A stretch of DNA of 64,000 nucleotides, taken from contig NC_135372.1 of the NCBI RefSeq assembly GCF_049243985.1, positions 96,897,318-96,961,317 on the forward strand. Reading direction: 5' to 3'. Shown piece by piece: positions 13,301-21,471 of this stretch. This DNA is from Paroedura picta (lineage: Eukaryota; Chordata; Lepidosauria; Squamata; Gekkonidae). The stretch's first letter is position 1; each line of letters begins with the position of its first letter. The notes under the pieces were generated by a model that saw nothing but the letters and a program-made list of their open reading frames with translations, had not been told where the DNA came from and did not search any database. A program made the position numbers and the translations under genes.

Positions 13301-14495
13301 TGTTGCCATGACACAGACAAGAAGAGCCTAGGAAACTTCCCACACAGGAACTAGAAAGGCTCAGTTTACACAGCAATATCCTACAGAGTGAGTGGGACAA
13401 TTAACCCTTGCAAGGATGCCCCCACTAAAGGAGAATGACATAGTTTTCAAAGGGTAAAGAACAAGTAAGGACACTTTACCACATTATAATTTACCTCTTT
13501 GATTTCTTGGATTAATTTGATAGCACGGGAATAGTCTGGTGGTGTTTTGGAAAGCTCTTCTTTCAGACTGTCCCAAAAAGCTTTGTGCAGCACCTCTTTA
13601 ACTCTGCTTTCCAAACTGTAGTGGATCAAAAGCATTTGCTATTAATATTTTACCTAGTTTGTAACAGAAAAAAATAGTCTAGGATCTCTAAGTATTGGTT
13701 TGAAATCTATTAAAACCTTTCCCAATCATAAAAGCAATATGCTCTAATGACTAAATTTCTGAGACTCTTTCCAGACAAAGCTGGGAAAATGCACCCACAT
13801 TGCAGAAGTAGCAGCCCTGTTCTCATGTATACTGCTCCCCTTTTCCTTCTCTTTCCCCTATAGAACATATCCCAAAGTACAGATAGAAACATAAAATCAT
13901 GGAGTTGGAAGGGGCCATATAGACCATCTAGTCCAACCCCCTGCTCAATGCAGGATCAGCCTAAAGCATTTAGGATAAGTCTCTGTCCAGCCACTGCTTG
14001 AAGACTACCAATGAGGGGGAGCTCACCACCTCCTTAGGCAGTTGATTCCACTGCTGAACTACTCTGATGGTAGTTCCCTGTTATTTAGTGCTCAGACAGA
14101 TGATATGTTCAGATTGAAGGCCAAAACATTGGCAAAGGTCAGCAGCCAGTTTCCGCTTGGTCGGAATCTTTTGGTATCCTGACCAGATCTACCAACCAAT
14201 CCCACCCACTCAAAGGCAACCACACACCCCTCAGAGGATAAGAGGACACTAGGAATGGAAATTCCATTTGATCCCCAGAGTATCCGCAGCCCCAGTGTTG
14301 GGGGCCTGTTGTATATTTTCTGAAAGTTTATCCAATTGTTTAGGAAACAATGATGCTAAACAATGACTTCATTTATAGAGTGTGATTCCTATTTAGAGCT
14401 CTACGTGTAGCCTACATAAAGCCGGTCATCATTCCTGGTTGATGAAGGGGCAACCATTCTCAAAGGAAGTGTTGCTGTATATGTGTGTGTGTGTT

Positions 14496-14546
<51 letters not shown>

Positions 14547-16573
14547 TACAAATACAAATAATATTAAGGAGTGAAGGCAGAAAGACTATCCTGTACCTCA
14601 GGTAATTTAATAAATCCAGAAGGGTACAGGACATCACAATGTTATCCATGCAAGAGGTTCTTCCTCAAAAAGCTAACAGGTCAAATATTTATAACTAATA
14701 TTTGTAACTGAAAACTGGTTATAAAACAGGAAAAATTAAAACCTACCTGTTTGGTAAAAAGTTCAACTCTTGCAATCTGAAGTCATGGTTTACTACAATT
14801 TCATGTGCTATGTTCATTTTTGAAAGTTCATTGGCTGTTTCCAGGAGCTCCGACATGGAAAAGACTTGGGGAGGATTAGCTGCATGAAAATAAAATAGAA
14901 TGGCATTTAAGAATGGGAAAAATTCCACTTCTTTTTGGGAGTTGGATTGATTACAGGCTGCATGCCCAACTTGTAACATGCTAAGCCAGTTACTGCCCAT
15001 TAGTCATTGTTACTTGATAGGTTTTTGTGGTGTGCACATGCACATACCTCTCTTGGCAGTTACAGCAAACAGCAGTAACAGAACATTTGTCAGTCTACTA
15101 CCTGACTGCATTACATGGTTTAGTCACAAAATGAATTAATTTGCCTTAATCTTCCGCCAGGCTTATAGCTGAGGCCGGGCGGTAAGAAGATCAGCCCCCC
15201 CCTCACAAACTGGCGGTAGAGAGTGTCATCCCCCCTCCTGTAGTTGAGGATGTGGAGACCAAATGAGTAAGATTAAGCCATCATTGTTGCCACTATTGTA
15301 AATTTATTGGATCTTATTGTTATTTTATGGTTTTAGGAGACGGGGTTATGTAAACCGCCTCGAGCCTTCGGGGGGAGGCGGGGTATAAATACAACAACAA
15401 CAACAACAACAATAATAATAAGTCATAAACTGAAAAAATATAAGTATTTCAAATATTTGATCACAAATCATACATAAGATTCAAACTTCGATTAGCTTCA
15501 AAGTTTATAGCTAAATGTGTGAAAAGACTGCCTTTGAACTAGATATGACTGACTTCTGAGTAAATAATATTTTTGAATGGGTAGTAAATGAGGTGCCTTA
15601 GTTTAATCCTCATCAAGGAACTTGATCCTGATTATTCCTCCTCTGCACCTGACACTTAACCAAACAAATAGTGCCAAAATTACACTCAGGCATGGCTCAG
15701 GATTGTTGTGCCCATTTCCTATTTGAGTGAATGTCTTCCATTAATCTATATCTGAGAAACTAAAGATATGGATACTGAGACATTTATATCTTTTAATTCC
15801 ATAAATATGTCTATAGAACAATTTTATATGCTGGGTAAATTATAAACAATGCATTTTATGTTAAATCAGAAAAAGACGTTTCAATTTGATATGAAAGTAA
15901 GTACTGCGTGTATTTTAATTTCCCCCAGCATTTCTGATAGGGGGGGGGGAGTTTTTTCCCCCCATGGCTTCAAAATTTCTAGAAATTGTACATATCTATT
16001 CTGGTGAGGGAGGATCTGTTCAAAGCCTTATCTGAGTACTAAGCATGCATCTCCATGCCTTGGGCATATCTTTGGAGTAAATAAATCTTTGTCAAGGACA
16101 TTTGCTTAAATGAATTAAATCTGACCAGTTTCTGTCTCTAAATTTTCAAACCTTGGATTTTAATGTTGTCAAATGTAGATTTGGTAGAAATCTACATTTT
16201 CACAATCTAATTTTCACAATAAAGTTTGAATATAACAGAGCACAAATAAAAAGGGTGTTCTATATATGCAGTGGGGCATGAGACGGGTGAAAATTATTCT
16301 ACTTTCTAAATTTTTGGATAGGTTCCTTTGTGTAACATAAAACATTTGCCTGGTCCTGTATTATACAATGAATTAAGGAAAGCATATCTCTAATCCCAAC
16401 ACCTGATTTTTGTAGGAATAGAAACTGGACATACACTGTGGGAGGCCAGGTAGACAGAGGTTGGGTACATTTCCAGCAAGACTGTCTTCATACTCCCTTG
16501 CTCTTTTGGAATTATGGTCTGTGTTCTGACATGCATTGGAGTCACTTGAGGTGGTCTTTTCACGATTAGGCAT
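4167..16573 (-). CDS. TCP11: TCP11, T-complex protein 11 (nine coding exons)
   Basis: Minus-strand gene with coding exons 16573-16435, 14879-14747, 13615-13495, 12767-12547, 10734-10583, 7885-7650, 7465-7281, 6821-6658 and 4393-4167. All junctions obey GT-AG and phases agree; the total is 1,578 nt, or 525 residues plus TAA. Family landmarks run in the known order: [57 protein letters not shown], and C-terminal [15 protein letters not shown]. These match mammalian TCP11 more closely than TCP11L1 or TCP11L2, and length is close to the ~500 residues of human TCP11. TCP11 is a mainly testis-expressed protein linked to sperm flagellar cAMP/PKA signalling and motility; L1 and L2 are broader paralogues. 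Introns are full of LINE, hAT and CR1 insertions, but no coding exon is interrupted. SCUBE3 to the right supports synteny. Exon ends were set by eye from splice signals and homology. Confidence 0.93.
4559..4882. mobile_element. hAT-like MITE in TCP11 last intron
   Basis: A 324-bp element related along its whole length to the copy at 12128-12465. Its right end reads GTTGAGAAAGCTG, the inverse of the CAGGCTTTCTCAAC-type terminus. Flanking octamers ctttaagg and atttaagt are a decayed 8-bp target duplication (6 of 8). No coding capacity. Confidence 0.6.
5104..5408. mobile_element. Non-autonomous hAT element with intact 8-bp TSD
   Basis: The element starts CAGTGGTCCCCAAAC and ends with the inverse GTTGTGGACCACTG. 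It is flanked by perfect 8-bp duplications cattacac at 5096-5103 and 5409-5416. The 8-bp TSD and CAGnGGT terminus are diagnostic of the hAT superfamily. Its left half shares the ACTGAGGCCTGG segment with the element at 49409-49816, so they belong to one family. No transposase. Confidence 0.88.
5425..6200 (-). mobile_element. L2-like LINE 3' fragment
   Basis: The minus strand encodes a decayed RT C-terminal region: [32 protein letters not shown] and [15 protein letters not shown]. These match the conserved LVQNAAARLLT...LHWLPV...FKALHGLGPxYL block of L2/CR1-group LINEs. An AT-rich tail lies at 5440-5470. It sits inside the last TCP11 intron. Confidence 0.8.
6238..6260. repeat. Perfect small palindrome
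   Basis: Arms TATCACTCGT (6238-6247) and ACGAGTGATA (6251-6260) pair perfectly around a TAT loop, just beyond the L2-like fragment. Function unknown; it could be part of a repeat I do not recognise. Confidence 0.7.
6658..6821 (-). CDS. TCP11: TCP11 coding exon (residues ~396-451)
   Basis: No methionine-started open frame marks this exon; I found it by reading the minus strand between neighbours. The acceptor (TATAACTTAG) ends at 6822 and the donor GTAAGTC runs 6657-6651. It encodes [20 protein letters not shown], then [20 protein letters not shown] and VRTVI, aligning with the human segment that ends CSVIDQR. Phases 2 in and 1 out join both neighbours without a frameshift. Confidence 0.9.
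7281..7465 (-). CDS. TCP11: TCP11 coding exon (residues ~335-396)
   Basis: The acceptor TTTTGTAG abuts 7465 and the donor GTAAGT is at 7280-7275. It encodes [20 protein letters not shown], a hydrophobic helix ([12 protein letters not shown]) and [16 protein letters not shown], matching human LLMDRTRLQELKSQLHQL and KLKRITKSLLED. Entry phase is 0, exit phase 2. Confidence 0.93.
7650..7885 (-). CDS. TCP11: TCP11 coding exon with Ser/Pro-rich linker (residues ~256-334)
   Basis: The acceptor CTATGTACTTCAG abuts 7885 and the donor GTAAGA is at 7649-7644. It encodes [20 protein letters not shown], then a low-complexity Ser/Pro linker containing a short tandem RSSVPPR, then [17 protein letters not shown] and EYPE. 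Human TCP11 also has a variable Ser/Pro region here (after TTKWL and before NLLLWD), so the linker is normal for the family. Confidence 0.92.
8020..8085 (-). mobile_element. LINE/SINE 3'-tail remnant
   Basis: Minus-strand reading gives a GCCCTTGTGAGGGCAGAAAG-type motif followed by an AAATAAAT-like tail. This is the L2-like 3' terminal signature (short GC hairpin, then ATAAA repeats). Only the tail is visible. Confidence 0.45.
8215..9480 (+). mobile_element. L2-like LINE, RT to C terminus
   Basis: Decayed plus-strand LINE in TCP11's intron. Visible in order: a GVxQGxxLS-type motif near 8350; the YADD-equivalent [14 protein letters not shown] (8440-8490); [20 protein letters not shown] (8540-8600); then [10 protein letters not shown] and LHWLPD near 8890-9000 and a weak C-terminal WNELPDELR-like block near 9320. 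The catalytic YADD reads YTND, so it is inactive. The 3' tail is missing. Confidence 0.82.
9860..9975 (-). mobile_element. L2-like LINE RT fragment
   Basis: The minus strand encodes [20 protein letters not shown] then VEVLL, the conserved post-YADD RT block also seen at 8540-8600. It is a short isolated fragment opposite in orientation to its neighbour. Confidence 0.7.
10583..10734 (-). CDS. TCP11: TCP11 coding exon (residues ~205-256), two possible donors
   Basis: The acceptor TATGACAG abuts 10734. It encodes [37 protein letters not shown] and ELLNRLPS. Two in-frame donors are visible: CAG|GTAACT (exon to 10583), stronger by sequence, and CCAA|GTACAT (exon to 10598), weaker but giving exactly the human spacing ([10 protein letters not shown] against PSLLNHTTKW). 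Both leave phase 1, so either yields an open protein differing by five residues. Confidence 0.88.
10990..12119. other. TCP11 intron, nothing recognised
   Basis: AT-rich intronic DNA without coding exon, repeat signature or RNA gene that I can identify. Confidence 0.5.
12128..12465. mobile_element. hAT-like MITE in TCP11 intron
   Basis: Terminal inverted repeats CAGGCTTTCTCAAC and GTTGAGAAAGGCTG differ by one base. Flanking octamers atttagaa (12120-12127) and acttagaa (12466-12473) are an 8-bp duplication with one mismatch, as for hAT. Same family as 4559-4882: both share the interior AATTAATT, AAAATGGCCAAT and TTTCTCAAAGCCTGAAG segments. No open frame of note. Confidence 0.8.
12547..12767 (-). 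CDS. TCP11: TCP11 coding exon (residues ~132-205)
   Basis: The acceptor TTCTGTGTAG abuts 12767 and the donor GTGAGT is at 12546-12541. It encodes [38 protein letters not shown] and [14 protein letters not shown], the signature centre of the TCP11 domain. Entry phase is 0, exit phase 2. Confidence 0.95.
13050..13145 (+). mobile_element. hAT MITE fragment
   Basis: Begins with the terminus-like CAGGGGTAGTCAACCTGTGG followed by CCTCCAGATGTTCATGGACT and the ACAATTCCCATGAGCC segment seen in many copies across reptile genomes. Only the left end is preserved. An inverted terminus of the same family lies at 17008-17044. Confidence 0.65.
13495..13615 (-). CDS. TCP11: TCP11 coding exon (residues ~91-131)
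   Basis: The acceptor ATCCACTACAG abuts 13615 and the donor GTAAAT is at 13494-13489. It encodes [20 protein letters not shown], then [20 protein letters not shown], matching human KVKETVHNAFWDHLKEQLS and TPPDFSCALELLKEIKE. The exon is phase 1 to phase 0. Confidence 0.95.
13888..14090 (-). mobile_element. CR1 LINE 3' end
   Basis: Minus reading ends in the CR1 signature: GACTAGATGG, then CCCCTTCCAACTCCATGATT. Upstream is the conserved CAGTGGCTGGACAGAG-type segment. 5'-truncated, inserted in TCP11 intron DNA. Confidence 0.8.
14481..14545 (+). repeat. (GT)n and (AAT)n microsatellites
   Basis: A short GT run (14481-14494) is followed by about 15 units of AAT (14498-14545). Likely length-polymorphic. 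Confidence 0.95.
14747..14879 (-). CDS. TCP11: TCP11 coding exon (residues ~47-91)
   Basis: The acceptor TTTTCATGCAG abuts 14879 and the donor GTAGGT is at 14746-14741. It encodes [20 protein letters not shown] and [17 protein letters not shown], matching the PPPFLSVTGLTETVNEVSK block of human TCP11. The entry codon is split one base to two. Confidence 0.92.
15150..15425 (+). mobile_element. LINE/SINE with L2-type 3' tail
   Basis: Ends with the motif GTAAACCGCCTCGAGCCTTC, then a complementary GGGGGGAGGCGGGGTATAAAT and a tail of (AAC)n(AAT)n at 15398-15421. This GC stem plus TATAAAT and microsatellite tail is the 3' end shared by L2-like LINEs in this window (compare 57800-57860). The body is short, so it could be a SINE using the L2 tail. 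Confidence 0.7.
15430..16434. other. TCP11 intron, nothing recognised
   Basis: AT-rich intron sequence with G and C homopolymer runs near 15945-15965. No exon or repeat family I can name. Confidence 0.5.
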
Positions 16574-16580
16574 CTTGTTT
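16435..16580 (-). CDS. TCP11: TCP11 first coding exon (ATG at 16573)
   Basis: The acceptor TGTCTCTTCTATTAG abuts 16580, and the start ATG (16573-16571) lies seven bases into the exon after AAACAAG. The 46-residue N terminus ([12 protein letters not shown]...) is hydrophilic and disordered, as in human TCP11 (MPDVKESV...). Donor CAGT|GTATGT at 16434 gives the phase the next exon needs. N-terminal conservation is low, so the donor choice rests on phase and splice consensus. Confidence 0.78.
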
Positions 16581-17007
16581 CTAATAGAAGAGACAGATTG
16601 ATTGCATGAAAGCAGTGGTAATCCATACCCAGCATGCCATTTTATGTTCCAATACAGTTGCAGTGACTCTGCATTTTATGGCCTGTTAACCCACTCAAGT
16701 CCCAGCACTCTACTTTAGGTTGTGAATCAGTATCTTATTAAAGTGTTCAACATAATGAAAGCTTATGTCCACCTTGAAAAAATGGTGGATATCCTTTCAT
16801 CACACCCAATCCACTGGTCCACTGTCTTAGAACTACTGATATTTTCTTCAGCAGGACATGACACAAACCATATGTTTTATCAGATAACACACATATTCAG
16901 AGCCTTATCCAACCCCTCGAAGTAAGCAAGTGGCTCAGGGCCAAACTTTAAAACAATGCAACTGAATTTTAGACATCACATAGAAGAGCCAACTAAAGAT
17001 GAGACCT

Positions 17008-17190
17008 AAAGGACATCTGGAGGCCCACAGGTTGACTACCCCTGCTCCAGATGACAGAAACCAGTTCTCATGGAGAAAATGGCTGCTTTGGAGGAGGGAC
17101 ACTATGATGTCATACCCTGCTCCTGCTCAGATTCTTCCCCTGCTCCATTCCCAAATCTATAGGAATTTCCCAATACGGCAACCGTAAGCC
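17008..17190. mobile_element. Two abutting MITE fragments
   Basis: 17008-17044 ends in GGTTGACTACCCCTG, the inverse of the hAT terminus at 13050. From about 17046 follows a different repeat with GGAGAAAATGGCTGCTTTGG and ATTTCCCAATACGGCAACC, the family seen in the opposite orientation at 61176-61367. They lie just upstream of TCP11's first coding exon. Confidence 0.55.
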
Positions 17191-17495
17191 AACTAGATAT
17201 TCGACAGGTAAACGTTTCCACACAATGGGGGTGCAGTGCTAGAACACTGCACCTACTGAATTTCTTCTGCCATTTTGCTCTTAAATGTACTAGGTCGTTC
17301 TCCGCGCGGGGGGATGTGGAATTAAAAAAAACTCTCGCTTCAGCAGTTGCTCAAGAACAGGAGAGCAGAATAAGGACCAATACTATGTCCGGAATGCCTT
17401 CTCCCATTAAGTCTCTGCGGTTCAAGGAACCGGCTCCCAAGCAAACGATTTAATTAAACGGCGAGTGGTGAGAAGCGACGGCAGCCCGCTCTCAC

Positions 17496-17700
17496 CTTCG
17501 CTGGGGCGGAGGACTAGCGGAGAAAGGGAGGCGAGGCAGAGCCGGGCAACGATGGCCAAGGGAGAGGGGCTGCGGCACGGCCGGTGTTCTCAGGCCGCCA
17601 CGGTACAACCGCCGCTCTTTCTGCGGCGTCCGTTGGTGGCGCAGCCCCTCCCCGCCCCCCACGCAGATTCAAACCGGACGAAACCAACTACGTGTCAGTA
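17496..17700 (-). promoter_or_regulatory. TCP11: TCP11 CpG-rich promoter and non-coding exon 1
   Basis: The interval 17285-17690 is the only CpG-dense stretch near TCP11's 5' end. Read on the minus strand it has GC-box-like GGGGCGGGGA-type sequence near 17650 and a consensus donor GCGAAG|GTGAGA with the exon ending at 17496. The first coding exon has an acceptor just before its ATG, so an upstream non-coding exon is required, and this is the best candidate. The transcription start, somewhere in 17560-17700, is not determined. Confidence 0.6.
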
Positions 17701-18404
17701 GAGGGGGATAATTTACCATTAAATACAAACTCAGGGGTTAGGGGAAACGACAGGCACTAGTCCTCTCGCATGTAACTAACCTAATCTGTCTCCGGGGTGA
17801 GGAATATGTAAGATACCCTCTTTTGAGTCTTAGTTGGTTAAAAAAAACTAAGATAGCTTAATTACACCTATTTTTGTTACAAATGAGCCGTTTCAAGTCT
17901 CGAGAATTAAACGCTTCTCTTAGGACCGAACTAATTGCCACAGAAATAGAGAAAAATGCGTCATTCGGTGTCCTTGAGGCACATTTCGAAGACATGTGTT
18001 CCGAAATGAGATATCATTCAGAAATAATTTTTGTATTTATTATTTATTTTCCTGTGTTGATGTTGGAAAGATGAGGCTTCTTCCACCTACCCCCACTGCC
18101 CTTGTAATAGGATATTCCACGGAGTGACCTGAAAGTGACAGTAAAAAGAGTCAACCGTCACCTAGGCGCGTTTTTTCTGTCGTGGAACGCTGTACTGGAG
18201 GGTTCGTTGCGGTTCTTGTCCATTTGATATATGACTTCCTCCTGACAAATTTGCGAGTGTTGTGGGACTAAAATCATCATCATAGTATAATAAAGGCTGC
18301 TCTTACCTGTGCGCTAGCAATCTGTAAAAGCACTACAACCAAGAAGCAAGATAGGGAATGGCTAGTTAAGGAATATTTACTTTAAAAAAATCCCAACATG
18401 AGGT
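17701..18404. other. Intergenic, nothing recognised
   Basis: Upstream flank of the TCP11 promoter. Unique-looking sequence with no exon signature I trust. Confidence 0.4.
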
Positions 18405-18480
18405 TTATTTATTGGTTTTATTTTATTATTCCATTTTTATACCACCCTTCCAAAAACTTGGGACGGTTTACACCATAATA
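18405..18480 (-). mobile_element. L2-type LINE 3'-tail remnant
   Basis: Minus reading: GTAAACCGTCCCAAG, then a GGGTGGTATAAAAATGG segment and an AATAAAAT tail, the same stem plus TATAAA plus tail layout as other L2-like 3' ends here. Confidence 0.6.
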
Positions 18481-18759
18481 AAAACAATACTGTTTCAGAT
18501 CAAGTCAAATATTGGACGTACTGAATCCAGCGCTCACTGCTGCTTCAGGTGCAGATGAGAAGGAGCTCATGTTACACACAATTATATGGAAAATTAGGAG
18601 GAAGAGCTGAGGTCTAGAGAGCCTTGGTGTGGATTCTGTAATAAATGTATTAATTTACGGGACAGGGTAAAAGCCTGAACAATGCTTGATTGCATTGTTT
18701 GTACCTTGTATTTCACCTTAAGTCTTGGCCAGAAAAGCAGAATATAAACAAGTAAATTA

Positions 18760-19310
18760 AGAGACAGGGTAAAGGCCAGAACAGACTTGAAACAAACAAG
18801 AGTACCACAAAAACTGGCATGCATTACAGACACTTCAGAACAATATTTTAGAAATGAAAAGGCAGAAATCCTGCACCTATATTAACCCTTAACAGACCAA
18901 AAAGCCCCCAGAACACCCCAGAACAGGCTGGAATAAGCATTAAACAAGAGTACCACAAAACAAACACATAAAAAAGCAACAGTGGGATGCATTATAGACA
19001 CCTGAGAACAATATTTTAGAAATGAAAAAGTGGAACTCTCACAATATTTCTGTGTTTTGATTCACAGAATATTGTTCTGGAGTACTTTTAATGCATCCTG
19101 CTGCTTTTTTATTATTATTTGTTCAATGCTGGTTCCAGCCTGTTCCATGAGGTCCCAGAGGCACTTTGGTTTGGAAAGAATTAATAACAGAGTGGGAGCT
19201 CCACTTTTCCATTTCTAAAATATTGTCCTTGAGTGTCTGTAATGCTTCCCCCCCCCCTTTTTTTTCTTCAGTGCTCTTGTTTATTCAATGCCTGTTCTAG
19301 CCCTGACTTC
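18760..19310. repeat. Direct and inverted array of a ~170-bp unit
   Basis: The core AACAATATTTTAGAAATGAA recurs in direct orientation at about 18840 and 19010. It recurs inverted, as ACAGAATATTGTTCT near 19065 and CCATTTCTAAAATATTGTCC near 19210. Companion words ATGCATTAnAGACAC and GAACAGGCTGGAA recur with each copy and in the same sense. The four degenerate copies therefore form two direct then two inverted units. Confidence 0.75.
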
Positions 19311-20436
19311 CCCCGCAGCAAAGGAATTCTAAGAAATCCAGTTTTCACTTTTTGAAGCAGGGTCTAATGGGATCTATTTCAGGGCTGTTGCGCAGAAATG
19401 CATGCATTCAATTTTTTGCAGTGCCTTTCATTTTGAATGTTTGGGCACACCCTTTTCCTTGTCACCATCCAGTCTCCTCCCTCCTTTACTCCCCCTACAT
19501 GAGAAAGTAGCACTCGTCTTGTCCATATGTCTCTTTCCCACCACCAATAGCCCCCCTTCATTCCACATTCCCTAGCCTCCCCCTTCCCCCAGATGTTTTT
19601 TTTTAAATACAAAAGGTTATCGTATTATAGTGCTACTGCATTGTAACAGGGAAGGCTTTTTTTTTCTGTTCTTGTAGAATTGGAGAAGGCAAGCCATGCA
19701 GCCAGCTTCTGAAAGAGTGGGTGTGGGAGGGTCCTTGCTGTGGGTGGGTGAGGGAGAGAAAGGGAAAGCAGTTGGGATTATTCTGCAATAGACTATCCTG
19801 AAATGATTTTGGGAGAATATTTTGGGAGAATATTTGGGAAAGTGGGTTCCTCCACAGAGAGGAGAGTCCCTGCTGCATGTAGGATGTGTGTGTCCTGACT
19901 CAAAGCAATTTCAGGCTTAGGGAACACAGGTAGCATTTGGAAGGGAGTGTAGGAAAGCACCTCTATCTTGGTTGGCGGTGGCAAGGCAGTCACAGTTTGT
20001 GTGAATGAGGACTGTGCCAGGGTGCTGCTGCAGGGCTGGGTGGGTGGGTGGAGGTTTGTTAGATTAGCTCGCCATCCATTTTACATGACACTCCCCGATT
20101 CTGCGCAGGGCTGCTGATAGATCATGCAGTGTGGGCCCATACTGGGGAGGGGAAGCAGGGGACTTCGGAACTCTGACAACTGCCACCCATGATGGAGGAG
20201 CATTTTTCTCCACCCACCCACAGTAGGGACTTTCCCGCTCCCCTCCTTCAGAATCCAGCTGTGTCCTCCAGGGACAAAAACCAGTCTTGCTTTTTTTTAA
20301 AAAAAACTGGGGGGAGAGAGGAGGTGAGGGAATGTGGAATGAATGAACACAATTAAAAGAAAAGCATAAGCAGGCACCATTTTGCACAGAAAACCCTTTT
20401 GGAATGGGGAAGGGAATAAAGCATTATGGGAAGCTG
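19311..20436. other. Intergenic, nothing recognised
   Basis: C/T-rich sequence with several homopolymer runs. Open frames on the minus strand are short and without domain signature. Confidence 0.4.
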
Positions 20437-20885
20437 CCTTCTTCTTCTTCTTCTTTTTTTTTTTAGTAATTCAACAAAACAGCCCAAAACAGAATTGACC
20501 ACAAACAGATTAAGTTAAATCAATAAGACTGAACCTCCAAAAATGAACTCTTTAACATTCTTGCTAACTCTATTCATAGTGATTCCAACCCATTTTAGAT
20601 TTATTGCTTTTACTATCAAAAAACAAAGGCTAGAAGTAGTTTCATGATTCAGCCTGAGGTTTTCTACATCATAGGATCAGGCATATTGAAGATATATTAG
20701 GCTTTCAAGGTGATGTGAATTCCGTAACTGAATTACTTTAAAAAAAATACATTTTATTATAATTAATAAATAAGAGACAATCAACAGAAACGCCCCACCA
20801 AAAACAAAATTCACCACAGCACAACTCTGTAGCTTCATAAACCATTTGAATCTTGTAGACAATGTCCATTTCATCTTTACACCGC

Positions 20886-21097
20886 CCGTGGCGCCGCGGG
20901 CGCCACGGACTAAATAAAACAGTAAGCCCTTGGAAGGCGGGCTGTGTCCGGGATGAGGAAGGGTGCCGATTGGCCCCTTCCTCATGACAGACTATCGGAG
21001 GGACCAATCGGCAGGCGCGAAGCGCCTGCCGATTGGTCCCTCCGATTCCTTGCCGGAGCAACTGCGAGCCGCGCGTAGCGCAGCTCGCAGTTGCTCC
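20886..21097. repeat. Cluster of strong palindromes in the Helitron
   Basis: CCGTGGCGCC/GGCGCCACGG (20886-20895, 20899-20908; loop GCG). Arms 20994-21018 and 21022-21046, 25 of 25 paired, loop GAA. Arms about 21055-21074 and 21078-21097, 19 of 20 paired, loop GTA. A looser pair is ATGAGGAAGGG/CCCTTCCTCAT near 20953-20985. Three-base loops recur, which suggests palindromes made or kept by one mechanism rather than chance. Confidence 0.9.
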
Positions 21098-21343
21098 AAG
21101 CCAGCCGGCCTCTAAGAACCTCTAAGAACCTCTAAGAACCTCTAAGCTCTAAACCTCTAACCTCTAAGCCCGCGAGCCGCGCCCGCAGATCGGGCCGCGC
21201 CCGCGGGCCGGGCCCGCGGATCGGGCCGCGCCCGCGGGCCGCGCCCGCGGATCGGGCCGCGCCCGCCGGCCGCGCCCGCGGGCCGCGCCCGCCGCCGCCC
21301 AGGGAGCCCCCGGCCTCTAAAAACGCATCGCTGGCACACGAAG

Positions 21344-21471
21344 ATGGCCGCCGGCAAGAAGACCGCGCCAGGGAGCCGCCCGCCGAAGGAGCTGCCCGCC
21401 GAGAAGAAGCCACCCAAGGAGCTGCCCGCCGCGAAGGAGCTGCCCGACGTCGCTACAGCCCTCTCACCGGT
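21344..21471 (+). pseudogene. First-exon-like open segment carried by the Helitron
   Basis: From ATG 21344 in a good context (GAAGATGGCC) the frame reads MAAGKKTAPGSRPPKELPAE, then a Lys/Pro-rich repeat (KELPA recurs three times). It reaches a consensus donor CACCG|GTAAGC at about 21471. CpG-dense sequence lies upstream. It resembles the promoter and first exon of a host gene captured by the Helitron, but I do not recognise the protein. Alternatively it is non-coding GC-rich repeat that happens to be open. Confidence 0.3.

Noticed and set aside
14498-14545. Repeat array considered as CRISPR-like
   Set aside because: Simple AAT microsatellite in a vertebrate genome; no spacers.
20886-20913. 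Left-hand hairpin plus CTAA considered as a Helitron 3' end
   Set aside because: Only one base separates hairpin and CTAA, and the next base is A, not T; the right-hand end at 21564-21567 fits the rules much better.
20994-21046. Possible microRNA hairpin
   Set aside because: A 25-bp perfect stem with a 3-nt loop is too short-looped and too perfect for a typical pre-miRNA; better explained as a palindrome within the Helitron.
21132-21417. Arg/Gly/Ala-rich minus-strand frames
   Set aside because: Produced by the 31-bp GC-rich tandem and the GC-rich Helitron cargo; composition artefact.
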